Made by a program: the position numbers and the translations under genes. The notes under the pieces are model-generated. The model did not search any database, was not told where the DNA came from, and saw only the letters and a list, made by a program, of their open reading frames with translations. Of a stretch of 5,280 nt of DNA, positions 1-5,280 are shown one piece after another. The stretch covers positions 1 to 5,280 of the forward strand of contig CAZVUW010000147.1 in the NCBI GenBank assembly GCA_964629825.1, given 5' to 3'. Position 1 is the first letter of the stretch. Every line of letters begins with the position of its first letter. The stretch comes from CAZVUW01 sp964629825. GTDB taxonomy: Bacteria > Actinomycetota > Nitriliruptoria > Euzebyales > Egibacteraceae.

Positions 1-683
1 CCGACCGGGAGCAGCTTGGCCCCGAGCGCCGACAGGACGTCGATCGCGCCCGCATAGCTCGGCGCCTCGACCACGGCCGGGGCGTCCGGCTCCAGGTACA
101 GGCGGCCGGCGAGCAGGATGGCCTGGGTCGCGCCCGAGGTGATCAGGACCTGGCTGGGCGTGGTCGGCACGCCCATCTCCGTCAGGTGCGCGGCCACGGC
201 CTCCCGCAGCAGCCCGAGGCCCTGGGGGCTGTAGCCGTGGCCTGACAGCGTCTCGGCGAGGTCGGCCTCGGACAGCGCCGCGGTCACCTCGGCCACCGCG
301 GGCGCGCAGTCCACTGCGGCGGCGGTGAGCTCAAGCCCGTGGGGCGCGCCGGCGAGGTCGCGCACGATGGCGTGCTCCTCGAGGGACTCGACCAGGCGCG
401 TATTGCCGAGATCCGCGCGCGAAGGGCCCGATCGCACCCACGTGCCGCTGCCCTGACGTGCCTCCAGCAGCCCCTCGGCCTTCAGCGTCTCCAAGGCCGT
501 GACGACGGTGGCGCGGCTGATGCCCAGAGCGGAGGCGAGCACCCGCTCGGGCGGCAGGCTCTCGCCGCGCGGCAGCATCCCGACGTTGATCGCCGAGCGC
601 AGCGCGGCCGCCAGTCGGCGGTGGAGCGGGCCGGTCCCATCGCGCCAGCCGTCGAGCATCGCCCCGAGCCGCTTCGCCTCCAC
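1..683 (-). CDS. MocR/PdxR-family transcriptional regulator: GntR winged helix fused to a PLP-dependent aminotransferase domain (partial; C-terminus beyond left edge)
   Basis: Reading the minus strand gives 227 codons with no stop up to the window edge. Residues about 19-83 form a GntR-type winged helix-turn-helix: GPLHRRLAAALRSAI, then LPPERVLASALGISRATVV, then the wing LLEARQGSGTWV. A linker follows, and from about residue 115 the start of an aminotransferase class I/II domain, with YSPQGLGLLREAVAAHL (151-167), ITSGATQAILLAGRLYL (181-197) and VVEAPSYAGAIDVL (204-217). This order is the MocR architecture, in which the aminotransferase domain normally serves as a PLP and ligand sensor rather than an enzyme. 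The PLP-binding lysine would lie outside the window. I chose GTG at 683 because GGAGG lies just upstream and the protein then begins VEAKRLGAMLDGWRDG, much like other MocR N-termini. An in-frame ATG at 713 has no ribosome site and lies inside the palindrome. The gene is divergent from the exporter at 815, so it probably controls that gene and itself. The ligand cannot be read from the sequence. Confidence 0.9.
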   Translation of the reverse strand, partial: MEAKRLGAMLDGWRDGTGPLHRRLAAALRSAINVGMLPRGESLPPERVLASALGISRATVVTALETLKAEGLLEARQGSGTWVRSGPSRADLGNTRLVESLEEHAIVRDLAGAPHGLELTAAAVDCAPAVAEVTAALSEADLAETLSGHGYSPQGLGLLREAVAAHLTEMGVPTTPSQVLITSGATQAILLAGRLYLEPDAPAVVEAPSYAGAIDVLSALGAKLLPV

Positions 684-687
684 GAGT

Positions 688-692
688 CCTCC
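688..692 (-). promoter_or_regulatory. Shine-Dalgarno site deciding the GTG start of the MocR-type regulator
   Basis: The minus strand reads GGAGG here, four bases (ACTC) before GTG at 683. The spacing is a little short but usable. No comparable motif precedes the in-frame ATG at 713, so this site favours the shorter protein. Confidence 0.6.
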
Positions 693-706
693 GAGGTCGG
701 GAATAG

Positions 707-730
707 ATACCATTCGAACTTGATTGGTAT
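707..730. promoter_or_regulatory. 24-bp imperfect palindrome, candidate operator of the MocR-type regulator
   Basis: The plus strand carries ATACCATTCGA at 707-717. The minus strand carries ATACCAATCAA from 730 back to 720. The arms agree at 9 of 11 positions (ATACCA, then T/A, TC, G/A, A) around a centre between 718 and 719. The site is in the AT-richest part of the window, between the divergent regulator (start 683) and exporter (start 815). The minus-strand arm also covers a possible weak -10 hexamer for the regulator (TATCTA, 709-704). A two-fold symmetric site between a GntR-type regulator and a divergent target is what an operator would look like. Binding by this protein is inference. 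Confidence 0.55.
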
Positions 731-802
731 GCCCAGCATGCCAGATCCTGCCGCCTCGCTCACTGCTGGTCGGCGATTGGAATGCGAATGTGCGACCGGC
801 GC

Positions 803-808
803 GGAGGT
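803..808 (+). promoter_or_regulatory. Shine-Dalgarno site deciding the ATG start of the EamA transporter
   Basis: GGAGGT lies six bases before ATG at 815. The in-frame ATG at 782, eleven codons further upstream, has no such motif and would add an arginine- and glycine-rich stretch that lies outside the transporter fold. The start at 815 is therefore preferred. Confidence 0.75.
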
Positions 809-814
809 GGTGGC

Positions 815-1801
815 ATGGAGTCGGAGTCCAAGGTTGCGCGGCTGAAGCTCTTCGGGGCGCTCGGCATCGTCTACGTCGTCTGGGGATCGACCTACCTCGC
901 CATCAAGGTCGGCATCGAGACGCTGCCGCCGATGTTCATGGCCGGGGTGCGGTTCCTCCTCGCCGGGGTGCTGCTGTACGCCTGGACCGCCCGGACGCGC
1001 GGCGGCGAGCGCGCCGTGACGCCGACGCGCACGCACTGGCGCACCGCGGCCGTGACCGGTCTGCTGATGCTGCTGGGCGGCAACGGCGCCGTGACCTGGG
1101 CGGAGCAGCAGATCGACTCCGGCATGGCCGCCCTCCTGGTCGCGAGCGTTCCGCTGTGGATGGCGCTGATCGCCTGGTGGCAGGACTCGCGACGCCCGAC
1201 TGGCGCGGTCGTGCTCGGCCTGGCCGTCGGCTTCGCCGGGGTTGCCGCGCTGGTCCGCCCCAGCGGCGAGGGCACGAACCTGGCCGCCGCGGTCGTGGTC
1301 CTGCTGGGCTCGCTGTCGTGGGCGATCGGCTCGATGTACGTCCGCCGCGCCAGGCTGCACCCCGACCCCCTGCGCGCCACCGCGATGCAGATGATCTCCG
1401 CGGCCGGCGGCTTCGCCGTGGCCGGGCTGATCATGGGCGAGCCGGCGCAGACCGACCTCGGCGCGGCCTCGTTCGCCTCGGTCGCGGCGATGCTCTACCT
1501 GGCGGTCTTCGGCTCCTTGGTGGCCTTCACCGCCTACACCTGGCTGCTGCGCAACACCGCCCCCGCTACGGTCTCGACCTACGCCTACGTCAACCCGGTC
1601 GTGGCCGTCGCCCTCGGAGTCCTGGTTCTCGGCGAGCCGCTCACCCCCGCCATACTGGTGTCCGGCGGTCTGATCGTCGCCGGTGTCGCCCTGATCGTCG
1701 GGGGCGACCGCGGCGGCGTCCGCGCGGCCCGCGCCAAGGAAGGTTCCGAAGAGCGGTTGCAGGGGGAAGAGCACAGCCGTGCAGCTGTCAGTAATGCTTG
1801 A
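815..1801 (+). CDS. yedA: YedA-like EamA/DMT-superfamily inner-membrane exporter
   Basis: This 328-residue protein has two tandem EamA repeats (about 12-147 and 157-297), together about ten hydrophobic segments, the usual size and layout for drug/metabolite exporters. Recognisable stretches are VVWGSTYLAIKVGIETLPP (21-39), MAGVRFLLAGVLL (42-54), GGNGAVTWAEQQIDSGMAAL (88-107), SLSWAIGSMYVRR (166-178), YLAVFGSLVAFTAYTWLLR (228-246) and the second-repeat signature TYAYVNPVVAVALGVLVLGE (255-274). They closely follow E. coli YedA as I recall it. The last 30 residues form a charged cytoplasmic tail, and their codons also hold the ribosome site and start of the next gene. Family members export amino acids, amines or other small metabolites, driven by the proton gradient. 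The actual substrate is unknown. The divergent MocR-type gene is the likely regulator. The fold is certain; orthology to yedA is probable, not proven. Confidence 0.93.
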   Translation: MESESKVARLKLFGALGIVYVVWGSTYLAIKVGIETLPPMFMAGVRFLLAGVLLYAWTARTRGGERAVTPTRTHWRTAAVTGLLMLLGGNGAVTWAEQQIDSGMAALLVASVPLWMALIAWWQDSRRPTGAVVLGLAVGFAGVAALVRPSGEGTNLAAAVVVLLGSLSWAIGSMYVRRARLHPDPLRATAMQMISAAGGFAVAGLIMGEPAQTDLGAASFASVAAMLYLAVFGSLVAFTAYTWLLRNTAPATVSTYAYVNPVVAVALGVLVLGEPLTPAILVSGGLIVAGVALIVGGDRGGVRAARAKEGSEERLQGEEHSRAAVSNA

Positions 1802-2732
1802 GCCCCAAGAGGGCATCTCCTACAGCGAGCAGCTGGCCGTAGCCCGTCGCGCCGAGGAGCTCGGCTTCGACGGCTTCTACCGCAGCGATCACTACCTCTC
1901 GGTGGCCGGTCGCGTGGGGGTCGGCTCGACCGACGCCTGGGCGGTGCTGGCCGGCCTCGCGCGCGACACGAGCCGCATCCGCCTCGGCACGCTGGTGTCG
2001 CCGGTGACGTTCCGACCCGCCGGCAACATCGCCAAGGTCGTGGCCACCGTGCACGAGATGGCCGGCACCGGGCCGGACGGGCAGAGCCGCATCAGCCTCG
2101 GCCTGGGCACCGGCTGGCTCGAGTCGGAGCACCGCCAGCACGGCTTCCCGTTCGAGGACGTGGGGACGCGGTTCCGGCGGCTCGAGGAGCACCTGGCCGT
2201 CGTGAACGCGCTGTGGGACCCCGCGGTCGAGGAGGTCGACTTCGACGGCGAGTTCGTGCAGATCGCCGCGGGGCGGTTCGCGCCGGTGCCGCTGCCGCGC
2301 CCGCGGATCGTCGTCGGCGGCAAGGGGCTGAGGCGCACTCCGTACCTGGCCGCGCGGTACGCGGACGGCCTCAACGGGGTCTTGACGCCACCGGAGCACT
2401 GCGCGGCGCAGCGGCGCGCCCTCGAAGTGGCCTGCCGCGAGGTCGGGCGCGACCCGGACACCGTCACCTACTCGCTCATGACCGGCTGCATCGTCGGCAC
2501 CGACGAGAGCGACTTCCGTGAGCGCGCCGCGACGCTTCACTCCCGCACCGGCAGCGGCGACTTCGATGCCTGGCTGGCCGAGCTCGAGGGCGCCTGGGTG
2601 CTCGGCAGCGTCGACCGCGCTCGCGCGCGGTTGGACGAGCTGGCCGCCGTCGGAGTCGAGCACGTCATGCTCCAGCATCAGCTGCACGACGACCTCGAGA
2701 TGCTCGAGGTGGCGGCGCAACTGCAGGGCTGA
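1779..2732 (+). CDS. LLM-class (luciferase-like) flavin-dependent oxidoreductase, Rv1855c type, probably F420-dependent
   Basis: This 317-residue protein has a bacterial-luciferase-like TIM-barrel fold. Motifs in order are LSVMLEPQEG (3-12), GFDGFYRSDHYL (29-40), DAWAVLAGLA (52-61), RIRLGTLVSPVTFRPA (66-81), SLGLGTGWLESEHRQHGFPF (106-125), RPRIVVGGKGLRRT (174-187) and AARYADGLN (191-199). The EPQEG opening, RSDHYL and the IVVGG(K/S)G stretch match the probable F420-dependent family that includes mycobacterial Rv1855c. The cofactor is inferred from family and phylum, not seen. GTG at 1779 is preferred to ATG at 1794 because the longer form keeps the first barrel strand (QLSVML) and has a purine-rich ribosome site (AGGGGGAAGAG, 1761-1771). 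The gene overlaps the exporter's end by 23 bases in another frame, so the two are almost surely co-transcribed and perhaps translationally coupled. A segment between HEMAG and RISLG (residues about 97-103) looks slightly longer than usual. Substrate unknown. Confidence 0.93.
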   Translation: MQLSVMLEPQEGISYSEQLAVARRAEELGFDGFYRSDHYLSVAGRVGVGSTDAWAVLAGLARDTSRIRLGTLVSPVTFRPAGNIAKVVATVHEMAGTGPDGQSRISLGLGTGWLESEHRQHGFPFEDVGTRFRRLEEHLAVVNALWDPAVEEVDFDGEFVQIAAGRFAPVPLPRPRIVVGGKGLRRTPYLAARYADGLNGVLTPPEHCAAQRRALEVACREVGRDPDTVTYSLMTGCIVGTDESDFRERAATLHSRTGSGDFDAWLAELEGAWVLGSVDRARARLDELAAVGVEHVMLQHQLHDDLEMLEVAAQLQG

Positions 2733-2814
2733 CCAGCACAGATTCGCATTTTCCAAACCGAAGCGGAGCCCGGCTGAACTACTCTGGCATTCCACCTTCT
2801 GGGAGGAGGACGGA
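2733..2814 (+). promoter_or_regulatory. 82-bp intergenic region, possible promoter for the acyl-CoA ligase
   Basis: This gap is less GC-rich than the flanking genes, notably at 2741-2760 (GATTCGCATTTTCCAAACCG). A possible -10 hexamer, TACTCT, lies at 2780-2785, about 30 bases before the ATG, but I found no convincing -35 at normal spacing. No terminator hairpin follows the upstream gene, so read-through from the exporter-oxidoreductase unit cannot be excluded. Confidence 0.25.
2802..2810 (+). promoter_or_regulatory. Strong Shine-Dalgarno site for the acyl-CoA ligase
   Basis: GGAGGAGGA, preceded by another G, ends four bases before ATG at 2815. It fixes this start and argues against the open frame that continues upstream through the end of the oxidoreductase gene as far as 2518. 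Confidence 0.8.
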
Positions 2815-4602
2815 ATGCAGGAGTACTCCGCACCTGGCGAGATCTCCCTGGAACCCGGAGACCATCTTCTCCAACCCCTGTTCGAGCACGCGCGCAAGAC
2901 GCCTCACAAGGCACTGCTCGCCTATCGGCAGGGTGACCGATTCATCGACGTCTCCGCGGCCGACGCCGCCGATCGGGTCCGGCGGCTTGCGCGCGGGCTG
3001 ATCGGGCTGGGCGTGGGCCCGGGCGACCGGGTGGCCCTGATGTCGGCCACGCGCATCGAGTGGACCTATCTCGACTACGCGATCCTCGCCGCGGGGGCGG
3101 TGACGGTACCGATCTATGACACCTCCTCGACCGAGCAGGTCGAGTGGATCCTCTCGGATTCAGGCGCGGTCGCGGCCTTCTTCGAGAACGATGAGCTCAA
3201 GGCTCACTACGACGCGGTCGCGGACCAGGCGCCGGACTGCAAGCACGTCTTCACCATCGACGGCGGGGGGCTGGCTGAGCTTGAGGCCAGCGGCGCGGGC
3301 GTCACCGACGAGCAGCTAGACGAGCGGCTCGCGGGCATCACCATCGATGACACCGCGACGATCATCTACACGTCCGGCACGACGGGCCTGCCGAAGGGCT
3401 GCGTCCTCACGCACGGCAACCTCCGCTCCAACAGCAAGAACACGCTGGCGGCGATGCCCGAGCTGATGACGCCGGAGGACTCGCAGCTGCTGTTCCTGCC
3501 GCTGGCGCACTCCTTCGCCAAGATCCTGCAGGTCGCCTCCATGGAGCGCGGCATCCGCGTCGGCTTCGCGACCAGCACGCAGCACCTGCTCGAGGAGCTG
3601 CCGATGTTCCAGCCGACCTTCGTGGCGGCGGTGCCTCGGATCTTCGAGAAGGTCTTCACAGGCGCTCAGCAGAAGGCCGACGCCGGCGGCAAGGGTGCGA
3701 TCTTCGCGCGCGCCGTCGACACCGCGGTGGCGTACTCGAAGGCGCAGGAGTCGGGCGGCGTGGGCCTCGGCCTGCGGCTGCGCCATGCCCTGTTCGACAA
3801 GCTCGTCTACTCCAAGCTGCGGGCGCTGTTCGGCGGCAGGCTGAAGTCCGCCAACTCCGGCGGTGGGCCGCTGGGGGCACGGCTGACGCACTTCTTCAAC
3901 GGCGTCGGGATCAAGATCTACGAGGGCTACGGGCTCACCGAGACCAGCCCGATCCTCACCGCCAACACGCCGTCGGCGTGGAAGATCGGGTCGGTCGGCA
4001 AGCCGATCCCAGGCACGACCGTGCGGATCGCCGACGACGGCGAGATCATCGTCCGCGGTCCGCAGGTGTTCGCCGGCTACTACCGCAACGAGGCGGCGAC
4101 GGCCGAGGCCATCGACGACGAGGGCTGGTTCCACACCGGTGACATCGGCGAGCTCGACCGCGAGGGCTTCGTGACCATCACGGGCCGCAAGAAGGAGCTC
4201 ATCGTCACCGCGGGTGGCAAGAACGTCGCGCCGGCGATCCTCGAGGACCGCCTCCGCAGCCACCCGCTGGTCAGCCAGGCGATCGTGGTGGGCGACAACC
4301 GCCCCTACATCGCCGCGCTCATCACCATCGACGAGGAGCAGTTCCCGGCCTGGGCCGAGCGCAACGACCGCGCCGGGCGCAAGGTGGGCGACATGATCGA
4401 GGACCCGCTCCTGCGGGCCGAGATCCAGTCCGCCGTGGACGACGCCAACAAGGCGGTGTCCAAGGCCGAGTCCATCCGCCGCTTTGCGATCCTCCCGCAG
4501 GACTTCACGATCGAGGGCGGCGAGATGACGCCGACCCTCAAGCTGAAGCGGAATGTGGTCCAGGACCGCTACCAGGAGGCGGTCGAGGCCCTCTACCGCT
4601 AG
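2815..4602 (+). CDS. fadD15: Long-chain fatty acid--CoA ligase, FadD15-like (AMP-forming)
   Basis: This complete 595-residue adenylate-forming enzyme activates long-chain fatty acids to acyl-CoA through an acyl-AMP intermediate. Its length and motif order match mycobacterial FadD15 (about 600 residues). It has the ATP-binding loop YTSGTTGLPKGC (185-196), PLAHSFAK around 229, VPRIFEKVF around 276, SGGGPLGARL (348-357), the adenine/acyl site YEGYGLTET (369-377), GWFHTGD (437-443, with the ribose-binding Asp443), the hinge GRKKELIVTAGGKN (457-470) and the C-terminal catalytic lysine in EMTPTLKLKR (Lys576). All expected catalytic residues are present, so it should be active. No signal peptide or transmembrane segment is evident; related enzymes act in the cytoplasm or at the inner membrane face. 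The likely role is fatty acid uptake, beta-oxidation or lipid synthesis. It follows the oxidoreductase by 82 bp with its own strong ribosome site, and a hairpin lies just after it. Acyl chain preference cannot be read from sequence. Confidence 0.95.
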   Translation: MQEYSAPGEISLEPGDHLLQPLFEHARKTPHKALLAYRQGDRFIDVSAADAADRVRRLARGLIGLGVGPGDRVALMSATRIEWTYLDYAILAAGAVTVPIYDTSSTEQVEWILSDSGAVAAFFENDELKAHYDAVADQAPDCKHVFTIDGGGLAELEASGAGVTDEQLDERLAGITIDDTATIIYTSGTTGLPKGCVLTHGNLRSNSKNTLAAMPELMTPEDSQLLFLPLAHSFAKILQVASMERGIRVGFATSTQHLLEELPMFQPTFVAAVPRIFEKVFTGAQQKADAGGKGAIFARAVDTAVAYSKAQESGGVGLGLRLRHALFDKLVYSKLRALFGGRLKSANSGGGPLGARLTHFFNGVGIKIYEGYGLTETSPILTANTPSAWKIGSVGKPIPGTTVRIADDGEIIVRGPQVFAGYYRNEAATAEAIDDEGWFHTGDIGELDREGFVTITGRKKELIVTAGGKNVAPAILEDRLRSHPLVSQAIVVGDNRPYIAALITIDEEQFPAWAERNDRAGRKVGDMIEDPLLRAEIQSAVDDANKAVSKAESIRRFAILPQDFTIEGGEMTPTLKLKRNVVQDRYQEAVEALYR

Positions 4603-4617
4603 GGGCTGCCGAACCGA

Positions 4618-4643
4618 GCGGCCGGGGCCGACGCCCCGGCCGC
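4618..4643 (+). terminator. GC-rich hairpin after the acyl-CoA ligase, probable terminator without a T-tract
   Basis: GCGGCCGGGGC (4618-4628) pairs perfectly with GCCCCGGCCGC (4633-4643) around the loop CGAC: 11 base pairs, all G-C. It starts 15 bases after the ligase stop codon. No run of T follows (next bases CGTCCGTG). Such hairpins are commonly annotated as terminators in high-GC actinobacteria, but mRNA stabilisation or 3'-end processing is an alternative. Confidence 0.6.
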
Positions 4644-4679
4644 CGTCCGTGCTGACCCGGCCATCACCGCCAGCCGACC

Positions 4680-4685
4680 TACAGT
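4680..4685 (+). promoter_or_regulatory. hrpA: Candidate -10 element for the hrpA-type gene, near-leaderless transcript
   Basis: TACAGT fits the loose actinobacterial -10 consensus TANNNT and ends ten bases before ATG at 4696. Transcription would then begin about three to five bases before the start codon, giving an almost leaderless mRNA. This agrees with the absence of any Shine-Dalgarno sequence upstream of that ATG. No clear -35 is visible at standard spacing. Confidence 0.4.
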
Positions 4686-4695
4686 GGTCGCCGCC

Positions 4696-5280
4696 ATGTC
4701 GTCCCAGCCCCCCGCGCCGGCGCCCTCGGACCTGCGCGGACGCCTGCGCGAGCTGACCCTGCGCGACGCTCACCGGCTCGGGCGTCGGCTCGATCGCGCG
4801 CGCCGCAACAAGGATCCGAGGCGCAGGGACCGGGCGCTGGCCGAGCTCGAGCGGGAGATCGCCAAGGCCGAGGCCCGCTGCACGCGCCGGCGCCTGGCCG
4901 TGCCGGAGCGGATCACCTATCCGCCCGAGCTGCCGGTCAGCCAGGCGCGCGAGGAGCTGCTCGCCGCTCTGCGGGACCACCAGGTCGTGGTCGTCGCCGG
5001 CGAGACCGGCTCGGGCAAGACGACCCAGCTGCCCAAGCTGTGCCTGGAGCTCGGTCGCGGCGTCCGCGGGATGATCGGGCACACCCAGCCGCGCAGGATC
5101 GCCGCCCGCGCGGTCGCGGCGCGGATCGCCGAGGAGCTGGGGGTCGAGCTCGGCAGCACGGTCGGCTACCAGATCCGCTTCGGGGACCGCACCCGCGAGG
5201 ACACGCTGGTCAAGCTGATGACCGATGGGATCCTGCTGGCGGAGATCCAGGGCGACCCGCAGCTGCGTGCCTACGACACG
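4696..5280 (+). CDS. hrpA: HrpA-type DEAH-box ATP-dependent RNA helicase (partial; N-terminal 195 codons)
   Basis: The frame is open from ATG 4696 to the window end, giving 195 codons of what is usually a protein of about 1,300 residues. After a short proline-rich start comes a basic, probably helical region, LTLRDAHRLGRRLDRARR (21-38) continuing into ELEREIAKAEAR, then ITYPPELPVSQAREELLAAL (74-93). These are typical of the HrpA N-terminal extension. The helicase core follows: Walker A/motif I GETGSGKTT (102-110, Lys108), motif Ia TQPRRIAARAVAARIAEELG (130-149), motif Ib-like VGYQIRFGDRT, and KLMTDGILLAE near the right edge. The DEAH motif itself should come just past the edge. HrpA unwinds RNA using NTP; in E. 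coli it has been linked to mRNA processing and rescue of stalled ribosomes. No ribosome site precedes the ATG. An in-frame GTG at 4684 is a less likely alternative because it overlaps the candidate -10 element. The gene seems to have its own promoter after the ligase's terminator-like hairpin. Confidence 0.93.
   Translation, partial: MSSQPPAPAPSDLRGRLRELTLRDAHRLGRRLDRARRNKDPRRRDRALAELEREIAKAEARCTRRRLAVPERITYPPELPVSQAREELLAALRDHQVVVVAGETGSGKTTQLPKLCLELGRGVRGMIGHTQPRRIAARAVAARIAEELGVELGSTVGYQIRFGDRTREDTLVKLMTDGILLAEIQGDPQLRAYDT

Noticed and set aside
720..748. Possible sigma-70 promoter for the exporter (TTGATT at 720-725)
   Set aside because: TTGATT resembles a -35, but no acceptable -10 lies 16-18 bases downstream (AGATCC or similar). 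A promoter for the exporter must be in this region, but I cannot place it.
782..814. Eleven-codon N-terminal extension of the exporter from ATG 782
   Set aside because: It has no ribosome site, and its codons contain the GGAGGT site that serves ATG 815. The extra residues (MRMCDRRGGGG) do not fit the family.
339..845. Plus-strand open frame of 168 codons over the regulator and intergenic region
   Set aside because: It is antisense to the winged-helix coding region and runs across the palindrome into the exporter start. No domain is recognisable.
482..1816. Long minus-strand open frame of 444 codons opposite the exporter gene
   Set aside because: It translates to low-complexity Arg/Gly/Ala/His-rich sequence without a recognisable domain and is a high-GC shadow of the EamA gene. 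Its far end also runs out of frame through the regulator gene.
2767..2775. Short symmetric AGCCCGGCT after the oxidoreductase as a terminator
   Set aside because: Four-base arms with a one-base centre cannot form a stable hairpin, and no T-tract follows.
2518..2814. Upstream in-frame extension of the acyl-CoA ligase by 99 codons
   Set aside because: It overlaps the oxidoreductase gene in another frame, gives Ser/Arg/Cys-rich nonsense, and the strong ribosome site at 2802-2810 marks ATG 2815 as the true start.
1788..2897. Minus-strand open frame of 369 codons opposite the oxidoreductase
   Set aside because: Same shadow pattern, with compositionally biased protein and no motif, while the plus-strand frame has full LLM-family motifs.
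3316..5082. Minus-strand open frame of 588 codons opposite the ligase and helicase
   Set aside because: Despite its length it spans two well-supported plus-strand genes and an intergenic hairpin, and the translation is rich in Arg, Gly, Ala, His and Asp without any domain. The length reflects GC bias at third positions.

Overview
The window is very GC-rich coding DNA with strong third-position G/C bias and almost no spare sequence. It looks like a high-GC actinobacterium. The FadD15-type acyl-CoA ligase, the Rv1855c-type (probably F420-dependent) oxidoreductase and an HrpA helicase with a possibly leaderless start all fit Actinomycetota. A deep-branching class such as Thermoleophilia is a plausible guess, but it cannot be proved from the sequence alone.

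Layout. (1) Bases 1-683, minus strand: the N-terminal 227 codons of a MocR/PdxR-type regulator, a GntR winged helix fused to an aminotransferase fold I domain; the rest lies beyond the left edge. (2) Bases 684-814: a divergent control region with a 24-bp imperfect palindrome (ATACCA...TGGTAT) at 707-730, the best candidate operator in the window. (3) Bases 815-1801, plus strand: a YedA-like EamA/DMT membrane exporter. (4) Bases 1779-2732: an Rv1855c-type luciferase-like oxidoreductase that starts at GTG inside the end of the exporter gene, with a 23-nt overlap. (5) Bases 2815-4602: a complete FadD15-like long-chain acyl-CoA ligase with its own strong Shine-Dalgarno sequence. (6) Bases 4603-4695: a GC-rich hairpin with no T-tract, then a possible leaderless promoter. 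(7) Bases 4696-5280: the first 195 codons of an HrpA-type DEAH RNA helicase, cut by the right edge.

How the genes work together. The regulator and exporter face each other across the palindrome, and the exporter is physically coupled to the oxidoreductase. The three therefore look like one ligand-responsive unit: a PLP-dependent sensor that may control export, and possibly redox modification, of an amino-acid-like or amine compound. The ligand is unknown. The fatty acid ligase and the helicase look like ordinary housekeeping genes that are simply adjacent. I see no mobile element, CRISPR array, tRNA, rRNA or phage gene. The only part that could be a little-described system is the regulator-exporter-oxidoreductase unit, and each of its parts belongs to a known family.
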